Assembly: GCF_020165195.1 (NCBI RefSeq)
Contig: NZ_JAIUHR010000023.1
Location: 1-64,000 of the forward strand
Reading direction: 5' to 3'
Source: Mesorhizobium sp. CA14
GTDB lineage: Bacteria; Pseudomonadota; Alphaproteobacteria; Rhizobiales; Rhizobiaceae
DNA: 64,000 nucleotides
Shown: positions 37,445-45,087 of the stretch, in pieces
How positions within the stretch are numbered: position 1 is the stretch's first letter
Layout: each line of letters starts with the position of its first letter
Program-made: the position numbers and the translations under genes
The notes under the pieces: model-generated
The model's database searches: none
Told to the model about the DNA's origin: nothing
What the model saw: the letters and a program-made list of their open reading frames with translations, nothing else

Positions 37445-38149
37445 GTGGATCCCTACGTCCTAAAGACACTCAACGAAGAACGCCGCGCCCGCCGCGCAGC
37501 GGTGCTTGTCACCGACCTCGGCGACGGCCGCGACCGCATCGTGCGCGAGGGCGACCATGTTGCGGGCGATCTCGGGGCGGCAATCGCCAACACGTTTCGC
37601 ACCGGAAATTCGCAGTCGGTGGAGGCGGAAGGGCGAACCTTTTTCCTCAATGCGCATCTGCCGCGCCCGCGCCTCGTGGTGATCGGCGCCGTGCATATCA
37701 GCCAGGCGCTGGCGCCGATGGCGAAGATCGCCGGCTATCCGCTCGAGATCATCGATCCGCGCACCGCCTTCGCTACCCCTGAACGCTTCCCCGACGTCGC
37801 GCTGCATGCCGAATGGCCGCAGGATGTGCTGAAGCGCGCGCCGCTCGACAGCTATACCGCCCTTGCCGCCGTCACCCATGATCCGAAGATCGATGATTTC
37901 GCGCTGAAGGCGGCGATCGACGCCCGATGCTTCTATGTCGGGGCGCTGGGCAGCCGCAAGACCCACGCCAAGCGTGTCGAACGCCTGCTGGCGCTTGGCG
38001 CCGGTGCCGACCAGATTGCCCGCATCCACGCGCCGATCGGCCTCGATATCGGTGCTGCCAGTCCGGCCGAGATCGCCGTCGCCATCCTTGCGCAGACGAT
38101 CCACGCCTTCCGCTCACGCGGTCTCGAAGCGAAAGGCGCGGTGGCGTGA
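37445..38149 (+). CDS. XdhC Rossmann-domain protein
   Basis: A 234-residue protein with the XdhC C-terminal Rossmann domain (RPRLVVIGAVHISQALAPMAK; CFYVGALGSRKTHAKRVERL; GLDIGAASPAEIAVAILAQ). Together with the gene before it, it makes a split XdhC/CoxF pair for insertion of a mature Mo-cofactor. The start is most likely GTG at 37445, 5 nt after the preceding stop. Its stop overlaps the next gene's GTG start (GTGA). Confidence 0.9.
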   Translation: MDPYVLKTLNEERRARRAAVLVTDLGDGRDRIVREGDHVAGDLGAAIANTFRTGNSQSVEAEGRTFFLNAHLPRPRLVVIGAVHISQALAPMAKIAGYPLEIIDPRTAFATPERFPDVALHAEWPQDVLKRAPLDSYTALAAVTHDPKIDDFALKAAIDARCFYVGALGSRKTHAKRVERLLALGAGADQIARIHAPIGLDIGAASPAEIAVAILAQTIHAFRSRGLEAKGAVA

Positions 38150-39762
38150 AATTCGGACCGGTTCCGATCGACGAGGCGGAAGGGGCGGTGCTGGCGCATG
38201 CTACCACCGCCGGTGAAAAACGCTTCCGCAAGGCGCACCGGCTGAGCGGCGAGGATATCGCGGCACTCAAGGCGGCGGGCGTCGGCGAAGTCGTCGCCGC
38301 GGTGCTTGCCGAGGACGATCTCGGCGAGGATGCCGCTGCCGCGAAGATCGCGGCCGCCATGAGCCACCGTAACATCGAGGCCAAGCCGGCCGCGACCGGG
38401 CGGGTGAATTTGCATGCGGAAGCCTCAGGGGTCTTTACCGTCGACGCCGGGATGATCGACGCCATCAATGGCGTCGATCCGGCCATCACCATCGCAACGC
38501 TGGCGCAGCACACGCCGGTCGAGAAAGGTCAGATGGTGGCGACGGTCAAGATCATCCCCTTTGCCGTCGCCGCAAGCCTGGTGGACAGCGTGGTGAGGAT
38601 TTGCGCCGGCCGCGAGATCTTTGCGGTCAACGCCTATCGCCCCGTCACTGTCGGCGTCATCCAGACGGTGCTTCCCGGCGTCAAGCCGAGTGTGCTCGAC
38701 AAGACGCTGCGCGTCACCGAGGCGCGGCTGGCGCGTTTCGGCGGCCGACTGACCGCCGAGCGGCGCACGCCGCATGAGGTGGCGCCGGTCGCCGCGGCCG
38801 CGACAGCGCTGGCGCGCGACAACGACATGGTGGTGATTTTCGGCGCCTCGGCGATGAGCGATTTCGCCGATGTCGTGCCGGCCGCGATCGAGCGTGCCGG
38901 GGGCACTGTCGTCCGCGCGGGCATGCCGGTCGATCCAGGCAATCTGCTGGTGCTCGGAACGCTCGACGGCAAGCGCGTTGTCGGTGCGCCTGGATGCGCG
39001 CGCAGCCCGAAGGAGAATGGCTTCGACTGGGTGCTCGATCGCCTGGTTGCCGGGCTCGAGGTGACCGCGGGCGATATAGCCGGCATGGGCGTCGGGGGCC
39101 TCCTGATGGAAATCCCGACCAGGCCGCAGCCGCGCGAGCCGGCGCCGCAGCCGGCAAGGTCGGCGCTGAAGGTCGATATCGTGCTTCTGGCCGCCGGCCG
39201 ATCGAGCCGCATGGGCGGCCCGAACAAGCTTCTGGCGCTGTTCGACGGCGAGCCGCTGGTGCGCCGCACCGCCCGGCGGGCACTGGGCTCGAAGGCCGCC
39301 AGCACTATTGTCGTCACCGGGCACCAGCGCGAGCGTGTGCGTTCCGCGCTTTCCGGCCTCGGTGTGACGGTCGCCGACAATCCGGACTTCGCCGATGGCC
39401 TCGCTTCGTCTTTGAAGGCGGGCATCGCGAAGGTCGCGCCCGACGCGGCCGGCGCCATGATCGTGCTTGGCGACATGCCGGGCGTTTCGTCGCGCGATCT
39501 CGACAGCCTGATAGATGCGTTCCGCAGCTCCGGTGGCCGCTCCGTGGTGCGCGCCTCGCATCAGGGCAAGCGCGGCAATCCGGTGCTTTTGCCGCGCTCG
39601 CTTTTCGCGGCTGTCGCGCAGCTCGAGGGCGATACCGGCGCGCGCCATCTGGTCGAAGCCGAGGGTCTCGACGTCATCGATGTCGAGATCGGGCAGGGCG
39701 CCTCTATCGATGTCGACACGCGCGAGGCGCTGGAAGGGGCGGGCGGCGTTCTGCAGGATTGA
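38146..39762 (+). CDS. Molybdopterin-binding / MobA-like NTP-transferase fusion (MocA-type)
   Basis: A 538-residue two-domain protein. Residues 1 to about 335 form a MoeA/MogA-like molybdopterin-binding region (GPVPIDEAEGAVLAHA; VIFGASAMSDFADVVPAA). Residues about 345-538 form a MobA-like nucleotidyltransferase with the LLAAGRSSRMGGPNKLLA signature and LGDMPG. It probably makes molybdopterin cytosine dinucleotide, the cofactor of CO dehydrogenase-like hydroxylases. The GTG start at 38146 overlaps the xdhC stop. It is the last gene of the accessory operon. Confidence 0.88.
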   Translation: MKFGPVPIDEAEGAVLAHATTAGEKRFRKAHRLSGEDIAALKAAGVGEVVAAVLAEDDLGEDAAAAKIAAAMSHRNIEAKPAATGRVNLHAEASGVFTVDAGMIDAINGVDPAITIATLAQHTPVEKGQMVATVKIIPFAVAASLVDSVVRICAGREIFAVNAYRPVTVGVIQTVLPGVKPSVLDKTLRVTEARLARFGGRLTAERRTPHEVAPVAAAATALARDNDMVVIFGASAMSDFADVVPAAIERAGGTVVRAGMPVDPGNLLVLGTLDGKRVVGAPGCARSPKENGFDWVLDRLVAGLEVTAGDIAGMGVGGLLMEIPTRPQPREPAPQPARSALKVDIVLLAAGRSSRMGGPNKLLALFDGEPLVRRTARRALGSKAASTIVVTGHQRERVRSALSGLGVTVADNPDFADGLASSLKAGIAKVAPDAAGAMIVLGDMPGVSSRDLDSLIDAFRSSGGRSVVRASHQGKRGNPVLLPRSLFAAVAQLEGDTGARHLVEAEGLDVIDVEIGQGASIDVDTREALEGAGGVLQD

Positions 39763-39783
39763 CAAAGCGGAGCCGAATTTCGC

Positions 39784-40683
39784 ATGCCTCTCGGCATGGC
39801 TTTGCGTTATCGACTTTTCTTCGCCCTGATCGCCGCGACGGCGCTGTCCCTCTCTGCCGCCGAGGGGCAGACGCTTTCGCTCAAATCGTTCAAGGACGAT
39901 CTATTCGCCTATCCGGCGACACTGTCGACCGGCGACAACGGCGCCTACACCGTTCTCGACTATCGCGAGATGCGCGACATCAATCAGCGTGACGAGGTGC
40001 CGGAAAGGCGTGTGCATGCGCAGTATACCGATCCCGGTGTGCGCAAGGTGCAGCAGGACCTGATGCTGAAGACCGACGCCGGCGATATCAGGCATTTCGC
40101 GGTCGGCAGGACCGATGGCGCCTCCATCATCGTGCTCTACCTGCATGGGCAAGGCGGCAGCCGCAAGCAAGGCGTCGACGACTTCACCTTCGGCGGCAAT
40201 TTCAACCGCATCAAGAACCTGATGGCCGCCAATAACGGGCTCTATCTTTCGCCGGATTTCCCCGATTTCGGCGACAAGGGCGCGGCGCAGGTCGCGGCGC
40301 TCATCGATCACTATGCCGAGACATCGCCGGGCGCAAAAATCTTCGTCGCCTGCGGCTCGATGGGAGGCATGATCTGCTGGAAGCTCGCCGCGCGCAAGGA
40401 CACGGGCGGACGCATCAATGGGCTGCTGCTGCTCGGGTCGCTGTGGGACGACAGCTTTCTCGCCAGCCCCGCCTTCAAGCGCCGCGTGCCGGTGTTTTTC
40501 GGCCAGGGCAGCCATGACGTGGTCTTCCCGGTGGAGAAGCAGGAAGCTTTCTTCCGCTCGATTCTGGCCAAGAAGTCTTATCCGACCCGCTTCGTGCGCT
40601 TCGAGACCGGCACGCACGGCACGCCGATCCGCATGGTCGACTGGCGCGGCACGCTGAACTGGATGCTGACGAAAGCGCCGTGA
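39784..40683 (+). CDS. Exported alpha/beta hydrolase
   Basis: A 299-residue protein with a signal peptide (to about residue 29, SAAEGQT) and an alpha/beta-hydrolase fold: LYLHGQGGSRKQG (oxyanion turn), CGSMGGM (nucleophile elbow), GQGSHDVVFPVEKQE (acid) and GTHGTPIR (His). Periplasmic; substrate unknown. It starts 21 nt after the MocA-like gene and may be read through from it, but is probably not functionally linked. Confidence 0.82.
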   Translation: MPLGMALRYRLFFALIAATALSLSAAEGQTLSLKSFKDDLFAYPATLSTGDNGAYTVLDYREMRDINQRDEVPERRVHAQYTDPGVRKVQQDLMLKTDAGDIRHFAVGRTDGASIIVLYLHGQGGSRKQGVDDFTFGGNFNRIKNLMAANNGLYLSPDFPDFGDKGAAQVAALIDHYAETSPGAKIFVACGSMGGMICWKLAARKDTGGRINGLLLLGSLWDDSFLASPAFKRRVPVFFGQGSHDVVFPVEKQEAFFRSILAKKSYPTRFVRFETGTHGTPIRMVDWRGTLNWMLTKAP

Positions 40684-40698
40684 TTGCGCTGCAGCGCC

Positions 40699-41748
40699 TC
40701 AAGGCGCGGTGTTGTAATCGATGATTGTCTGCGGATTTTGTTCGCCGTCATAGGATGCATCGACGTCATACTGGATGAGCGAGAAATCGCCGTTGCGGAA
40801 AAGGTAGGTTCCCGATGACGAGGCATCCCCCACACCACGCCATTTGTTGGATGTGGTGATGGTTTTTGTGTTGTCGTCATAGTCCGAATTGGTCGCCCAG
40901 CCGCTGGTCTTGAAACCGACGATGTGGATCGATTCGACCTTGCCTTCGCTGTTGTTGTTCTCGTAGCGGATGTCGAGGTCCGGCTCGGTGAACTGCAACT
41001 GTGAGACGCCGTTGACGTCGTCGGCGATGTAGTAGACCGCCGTCTCATTGTAGGCGGCCATCGAACAGAAGAAGCGGAACAGCCGCGTCTCGCGTTCCGG
41101 GTCGCTGGGCTGGGCGTCCTTGTCCTTGTAATGGATGGAGTGAGCCTCGGGCTCGCCGATCGGCTTGCCTTCCGGATCCTGCTTGTCGCATTGGTCGCCA
41201 TAGGTGGCGAGGAAGGCTTTCTTGGCCTGCTCCAGCGCCTCGTCCTTCTTCGGCGGCGGCGGACCGTCGCCGCAGCTTGCCGGCACGGCGCTGTCGAAAT
41301 CCTCGGTCGACGGCTTCAGCGTGCCCTTGTCGATGAAGATCGGCTGGAAGGGCGGCTCCTGGATCTGCGCGTTGACCTGGCGGACCGTGTAGCAGCCGGC
41401 GAAAACCTTGGCCTCGCCCTTCTTGTCGGTAGCCTGGATGGCGACCGGGACGCTGTAATAGATGCTGCCGGCCGCCGCTTCGTTCGATACGGCGCCAGTC
41501 TTGACTTCGACGCTGTCGGTGCCGTCGTAACCCTTTACGAAGGCATTGAAGTCTTTTGCCGGCTTTGTATCGCCGAAATAGGCCCAAGCGCGGGCGAATT
41601 CGTGGCGGTTGATGGCGCTATAGAGTGAACGGACGGCCGCTTCGGCGCTTGATCGGTCATCGATATAGGGCGCATCCGCCGCGGACGCGGACTGCATAAA
41701 GCCGGCCAGTGAGAAAAAGACGGTCGCTGCGAAAGTGGCTCTTTTCAT
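40699..41748 (-). CDS. Exported DUF1176-like protein
   Basis: A 349-residue secreted protein: signal peptide to about residue 24 (SASAAD), an NTF2-like N-terminal part (AAVRSLYSAINRHEFARAWAYFGD) and a C-terminal beta-rich DUF1176-type domain (RETRLFRFFCSMAAYNETAVYY). Cys residues could form disulfides. Function unknown. It converges with the hydrolase gene. Confidence 0.75.
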   Translation of the reverse strand: MKRATFAATVFFSLAGFMQSASAADAPYIDDRSSAEAAVRSLYSAINRHEFARAWAYFGDTKPAKDFNAFVKGYDGTDSVEVKTGAVSNEAAAGSIYYSVPVAIQATDKKGEAKVFAGCYTVRQVNAQIQEPPFQPIFIDKGTLKPSTEDFDSAVPASCGDGPPPPKKDEALEQAKKAFLATYGDQCDKQDPEGKPIGEPEAHSIHYKDKDAQPSDPERETRLFRFFCSMAAYNETAVYYIADDVNGVSQLQFTEPDLDIRYENNNSEGKVESIHIVGFKTSGWATNSDYDDNTKTITTSNKWRGVGDASSSGTYLFRNGDFSLIQYDVDASYDGEQNPQTIIDYNTAP

Positions 41749-41888
41749 CGAATCCTCCGCTCGGTAACGAAAATACTACCCCGGCGATTGCGGCGGCGTG
41801 GTGACGCCGAGGGCAGGACCGCTTGAAGAATCGTGGTGGGAGGCGCTAGTTCACGGCCGCGGCGCTGGGGCCGCGTCGGAGGTTACCC

Positions 41889-42395
41889 GTGACCATTTCC
41901 ATGTACGACATATCGGTCGGCGTGTTTGCCGCCAGGCTGAAGGCACTGGCCAGCGTCTTGACCGCGGCGGAGCAGAATGCCGGCGAGCGCAAGATCGATC
42001 CGCAGGTGTTCCTCACCGCGCGGCTGGCGCCCGACATGTTCGCGCTGGCAAGGCAGGTCCAGATCGCCACCGACCACGCCAAGGGCGCACCGTCGCGGCT
42101 CGCCGGCCGCGAGGTGCCGAAATACGAAGACAATGAAGCGAGCTTCGCCGAGCTGCAGGCCCGGATCGCCAAGACGCTCGATCATCTGGCGACATTCGCG
42201 GCGGCCGATCTGGAAGGCTCCGAGGACAGGACGGTCGAAGTGCGGCTCGGCGGCCGCGAAACCACGCTGCCCGGCCTGCAATATCTGCTGCACCTGGCGA
42301 TGCCGAATTTCTACTTCCACGTCACCACGGCCTACGACATCCTGCGCCACAACGGCGTGCCGCTCGGCAAGCAGACTTTTCTGGGAAATCGCTGA
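41889..42395 (+). CDS. DUF1993 family protein
   Basis: A 168-residue helical protein of the DUF1993 family (DinB-like bundle): MFALARQVQIATDHAKGAPSRL and YFHVTTAYDILRHNGVPLGKQTFLG. The GTG at 41889 is supported by CGGAGG 7 nt before it. Function unknown. A perfect hairpin terminator follows. Confidence 0.9.
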   Translation: MTISMYDISVGVFAARLKALASVLTAAEQNAGERKIDPQVFLTARLAPDMFALARQVQIATDHAKGAPSRLAGREVPKYEDNEASFAELQARIAKTLDHLATFAAADLEGSEDRTVEVRLGGRETTLPGLQYLLHLAMPNFYFHVTTAYDILRHNGVPLGKQTFLGNR

Positions 42396-42410
42396 CTTTG
42401 GAGCGGTTTA

Positions 42411-42438
42411 GAGGTTTCCCAGCACTCCGGGAAACCTC
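42411..42438. terminator. Bidirectional hairpin terminator
   Basis: GAGGTTTCCC (42411-42420) pairs perfectly with GGGAAACCTC (42429-42438). It lies between the convergent DUF1993 gene and the small DUF1127-like gene and could end both. Confidence 0.7.
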
Positions 42439-42449
42439 TTCGGTTCGGC

Positions 42450-42614
42450 TCAGCGGATCGACATTTCGCGCGCGATGCGCGGAAAATCCGCCGGCTTGAT
42501 GCCGATATCGGCGCGGTCGGCATTGCTCATCGCGTTCAGAAGTGCGAGCGCCGAGCGGTAACGCTGGTGTTCCTGCGGCCTCGGCCGGGCGAACATTTCA
42601 GTGAAGAACCCCAT
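42450..42614 (-). CDS. Small DUF1127-like protein
   Basis: A 54-residue gene starting MGFFTEMFARPRPQ and ending FPRIAREMSIR. The part NAMSNADRADIGIKPADFPRIAREM resembles the DUF1127 core (here split: helix, 'DIGI', then a polar end). A CTATAT -10 sequence at about 42657-42652 with CTGCAC 17 nt before it fits a minus-strand promoter. This is the second DUF1127-like gene of the window. Confidence 0.75.
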   Translation of the reverse strand: MGFFTEMFARPRPQEHQRYRSALALLNAMSNADRADIGIKPADFPRIAREMSIR

Positions 42615-42659
42615 GACTCAGTTTGCCCCTGTTGGTCCTCCCGACATCACTATATAGGC

Positions 42660-42852
42660 GATTTGTTAAAAATTGTGCAGTGCAGCATTTGCATGGCTGC
42701 CATGCTGCACCAAATTTTTCCGTCACAGTCGATTTCCGTGAAACTTTCGGTAGGCTCGACCGTAGGCAATCGTGCCGGCACATGGCTGGCTTTTTCCTCG
42801 CCACTCCTGGCGACCTTGCCGGACTGCAAAGAGCAGTCCGGCTTTTTATTTT
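42660..42852 (+). ncRNA. Candidate small RNA ending in a strong terminator
   Basis: No convincing gene lies in 42615-42965. A perfect terminator GCCGGACTGC, AAAGA, GCAGTCCGGC, TTTTTATTTT occupies 42818-42852 on the plus strand, with no coding sequence before it. Upstream are a GTGCAG..GCATGG-CTG-CCATGC..TGCAC palindrome (about 42675-42710) and AT-rich DNA. A small RNA ending at about 42850 is the simplest reading; its start is not known. Confidence 0.45.
42818..42852 (+). terminator. Strong rho-independent terminator without an upstream gene
   Basis: A 10-bp perfect stem (42818-42827 and 42833-42842), loop AAAGA, then T5-A-T4. It lies 110 nt before the J-domain-like gene, so an upstream transcript ends here. 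Confidence 0.85.
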
Positions 42853-43004
42853 CCGATGCCGTCTTTCCAGGCGGAAAAACCGCCAATTGTCAGCATCGCC
42901 AGAATTCATTCTTAACGAGAGCGCCCTATCTTTGGCGGCATCACTGCAGGCCGTCACGATAGGAGGTTGAGATCGGCACCGGGAACAAGCTCGATTTCGC
43001 TTCG

Positions 43005-43463
43005 TTGCTCGACGACCTGATCGTCGCCTCGGAGAAAGGCGAAGACGAAGGCGCCCGGCCGTCTATCCCATTCGATTATCTGTCCGTCGCCGATGAATTG
43101 CATTCCGGCCGCATCAAGGTCGCCGGCGAGAGCGTCGCCGCCGAATATCGCGAGCAAGGCGCCGACCTTGCCGCCGAGTTCGCTGCACTTCTCGACCAGG
43201 CGAAACTGACGCTTGCCGGCGAAGAGCACTGGCCGGAGGAGAAGCTGCCGCCGATCGATCCCGAAGCGATCGCCGGCGAGCTCGGTCTCGACCGTACCGC
43301 CAAGAACGCCGATTTCGGCCGCATCCGCCGTAACTTCGCCTTCGCCAACCATCCGGACCGGGTCGCGCCGCATCTGCGCCAGCGCGCCATGATCCGCATG
43401 CAGGTGGCGAATATGCTGATCGACGAGGCCAAGCGGCGGGCTTTTGTCGGGGCAAGGCGGTAG
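43005..43463 (+). CDS. J-domain-like protein
   Basis: About 152 residues from the TTG at 43005. The C-terminal part (about 103-147: FGRIRRNFAFANHPDRVAPHL..) has the HPD tripeptide (116-118) between two helices, as in DnaJ J-domains, so it may work with DnaK. The N-terminus is acidic and helical. The start is unclear: a perfect AGGAGG lies at 42961-42966, but the only codon properly spaced from it in this frame is ATC at 42972. Unusual start or a longer leader are both possible. Confidence 0.65.
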   Translation: MLDDLIVASEKGEDEGARPSIPFDYLSVADELHSGRIKVAGESVAAEYREQGADLAAEFAALLDQAKLTLAGEEHWPEEKLPPIDPEAIAGELGLDRTAKNADFGRIRRNFAFANHPDRVAPHLRQRAMIRMQVANMLIDEAKRRAFVGARR

Positions 43464-43589
43464 CGCAGTCTCGCAATTCACACAAAAATCGGAGCCGGGT
43501 CAGGCTGCTCGACGGAAGATCTTTGCGAGAAGATGGACGCGCGTTGCGCCGAAGCCGGGAAAGTGCGGACCTTACAAAAAGCGACCGGG

Positions 43590-43844
43590 ATGAGCACTGT
43601 ACTCAAAACGATCTATCGAGATGATGGGCTTGCACGGGCCAATATCGTCAGATTTGAAGTAGGTGACGCTTCTTATTTCACGTTCCATGAGGACGCTTGG
43701 TACGAGGGCGAACACGGCCTCGACGAGAAATATGCTTATTGGGCGCTCTCCGGAAACGGCTTCGGAGGAGGATTTTACGAAACCGCTGAGGCGGCTGAGA
43801 GTGAATGCCGTGCCACTATCCCATGGCTCAGGAATTCAAACTGA
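43590..43844 (+). CDS. Small hypothetical protein
   Basis: An 84-residue protein (MSTVLKTIYRDDGLARANIV; FHEDAWYEGEHGLDEKYAYW; GGFYETAEAAESECR). No family recognised; acidic, no signal peptide. Base composition is less GC-rich than neighbours. An upstream start at 43533 is open but less likely. It precedes the aldo/keto reductase gene by 104 nt. Confidence 0.55.
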   Translation: MSTVLKTIYRDDGLARANIVRFEVGDASYFTFHEDAWYEGEHGLDEKYAYWALSGNGFGGGFYETAEAAESECRATIPWLRNSN

Positions 43845-43948
43845 AGCACGACCCGAGGCCGGCAGGGGCTTGGAGAAACTCCAGCCTGTGCTTTATGCTT
43901 GAATTTCCTCCCCGCGCTGTCCGCGCAAACCTCCCGCCGGAGAACCCC

Positions 43949-45016
43949 ATGCATAAACGCCGCCTCGGTCGGACCGATCTCCTTGTTTCGCAGATCTGCC
44001 TCGGCTCGATGACCTGGGGTCAGCAGAACACCGAGGCGGAAGGCCACGCGCAGATGGATCTCGCGTTTTCGCGCGGGGTGAATTTCATCGACACGGCCGA
44101 GCTTTACCCGATCCCGCCCAAGGCGGAGACGCAAGGGCGAACCGAGAGGATCATCGGCAGCTGGATGAAAGCCAACCGCAACCGCGACAAGGTCATCCTT
44201 GCCTCGAAGGTGGTCGGCCGCACGGCCAACGCATGGTTCCGCGGCGATCGTCCGTCGAAGCTGGTGCGCGCCGACATTTTCGACGCGGTCGAGAAATCGC
44301 TGGCCAAGCTCGGCACCGACTATATCGACCTCTACCAGATTCACTGGCCGGACCGGGACATTCCGTGGGGCTCGAACCCGACGCGCGTCGGAGCGGTGGC
44401 GCGCCGGGCCGATGCGGTAGCCGCGCCCGCAGACGAAACGCCGATAGCCGAAACGCTCGCCGTCTTCGATGAGCTGGTGAAAGCCGGCAAGATCCGCCAT
44501 CTCGGGCTTTCGAACGAAAGCTCCTGGGGTGTCATGCGCTTCGTCTTCGAAGCCGAGAAGGGCACCGGTCCGCGCGTCGCATCGCTGCAGAACGCCTACA
44601 ACCTCGTCAACCGCACCTTCGAAGTGAACCTTGCCGAGGTCTGCGCGCGCGAGGAGATCGCGTTCCTTCCTTATTCGCCGCTGGCGCAGGGTTATCTCAC
44701 CGGCAAATACAATCATGGCGCGCGGCCGCAAGGTTCGCGCACGCAGCTCTTCAATCGCGGCCAGCGCTATGAGACGCCGAATGCGGCGGAAGTGCTGCTG
44801 GAATACACCGAGCTGGCGCGCTCCTTCGGCATGGAGCCGGCGCTTTTCGCTAACGCCTATGTGGCGAGCCGGCCTTTCGTGACCGCGAACATCGTCGGCG
44901 CAACCACCATCGCGCAGCTCGATATGGCGCTGTCCTCGGTCGACGTCACCTGGACGGAAGAAATGCAGAAGGCGGTCGACGCCATCCACCAGCGTGTCGG
45001 CAATCCGTGCCCTTGA
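43949..45016 (+). CDS. Aldo/keto reductase, Tas-like
   Basis: A 355-residue NADPH-dependent aldo/keto reductase (TIM barrel) close to E. coli Tas: KRRLGRTDLLVSQICLGSMTWG, FIDTAELYP (catalytic Asp and Tyr), ILASKVVG (Lys) and YQIHWPDR (His). Its natural substrate is not known. The ATG at 43949 has GGAG before it. The cysteine-desulfurase-like gene follows after 71 nt that hold short repeats. Confidence 0.93.
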   Translation: MHKRRLGRTDLLVSQICLGSMTWGQQNTEAEGHAQMDLAFSRGVNFIDTAELYPIPPKAETQGRTERIIGSWMKANRNRDKVILASKVVGRTANAWFRGDRPSKLVRADIFDAVEKSLAKLGTDYIDLYQIHWPDRDIPWGSNPTRVGAVARRADAVAAPADETPIAETLAVFDELVKAGKIRHLGLSNESSWGVMRFVFEAEKGTGPRVASLQNAYNLVNRTFEVNLAEVCAREEIAFLPYSPLAQGYLTGKYNHGARPQGSRTQLFNRGQRYETPNAAEVLLEYTELARSFGMEPALFANAYVASRPFVTANIVGATTIAQLDMALSSVDVTWTEEMQKAVDAIHQRVGNPCP

Positions 45017-45028
45017 GCGGGAAACGTC

Positions 45029-45073
45029 GAGAAAAGACGGATCGTTGAGAAAAGACGAATTGCTAAAAAAGAC
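45029..45073 (+). repeat. Three imperfect tandem copies of an AAAAGAC unit
   Basis: GAGAAAAGACG occurs at 45029-45039 and 45047-45057 (period 18), and a third weaker copy TAAAAAAGACA is at about 45064-45074. They lie directly before the ribosome binding site of the cysteine-desulfurase-like gene. Possible regulator sites or local duplication. Confidence 0.55.
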
Positions 45074-45087
45074 AGGGGATAGAGCCG

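Noticed and set aside
42623..42970. 115-codon plus-strand frame in the intergenic region
   Set aside because: Spans the strong terminator at 42818-42852 and has atypical composition; a small RNA is more likely.
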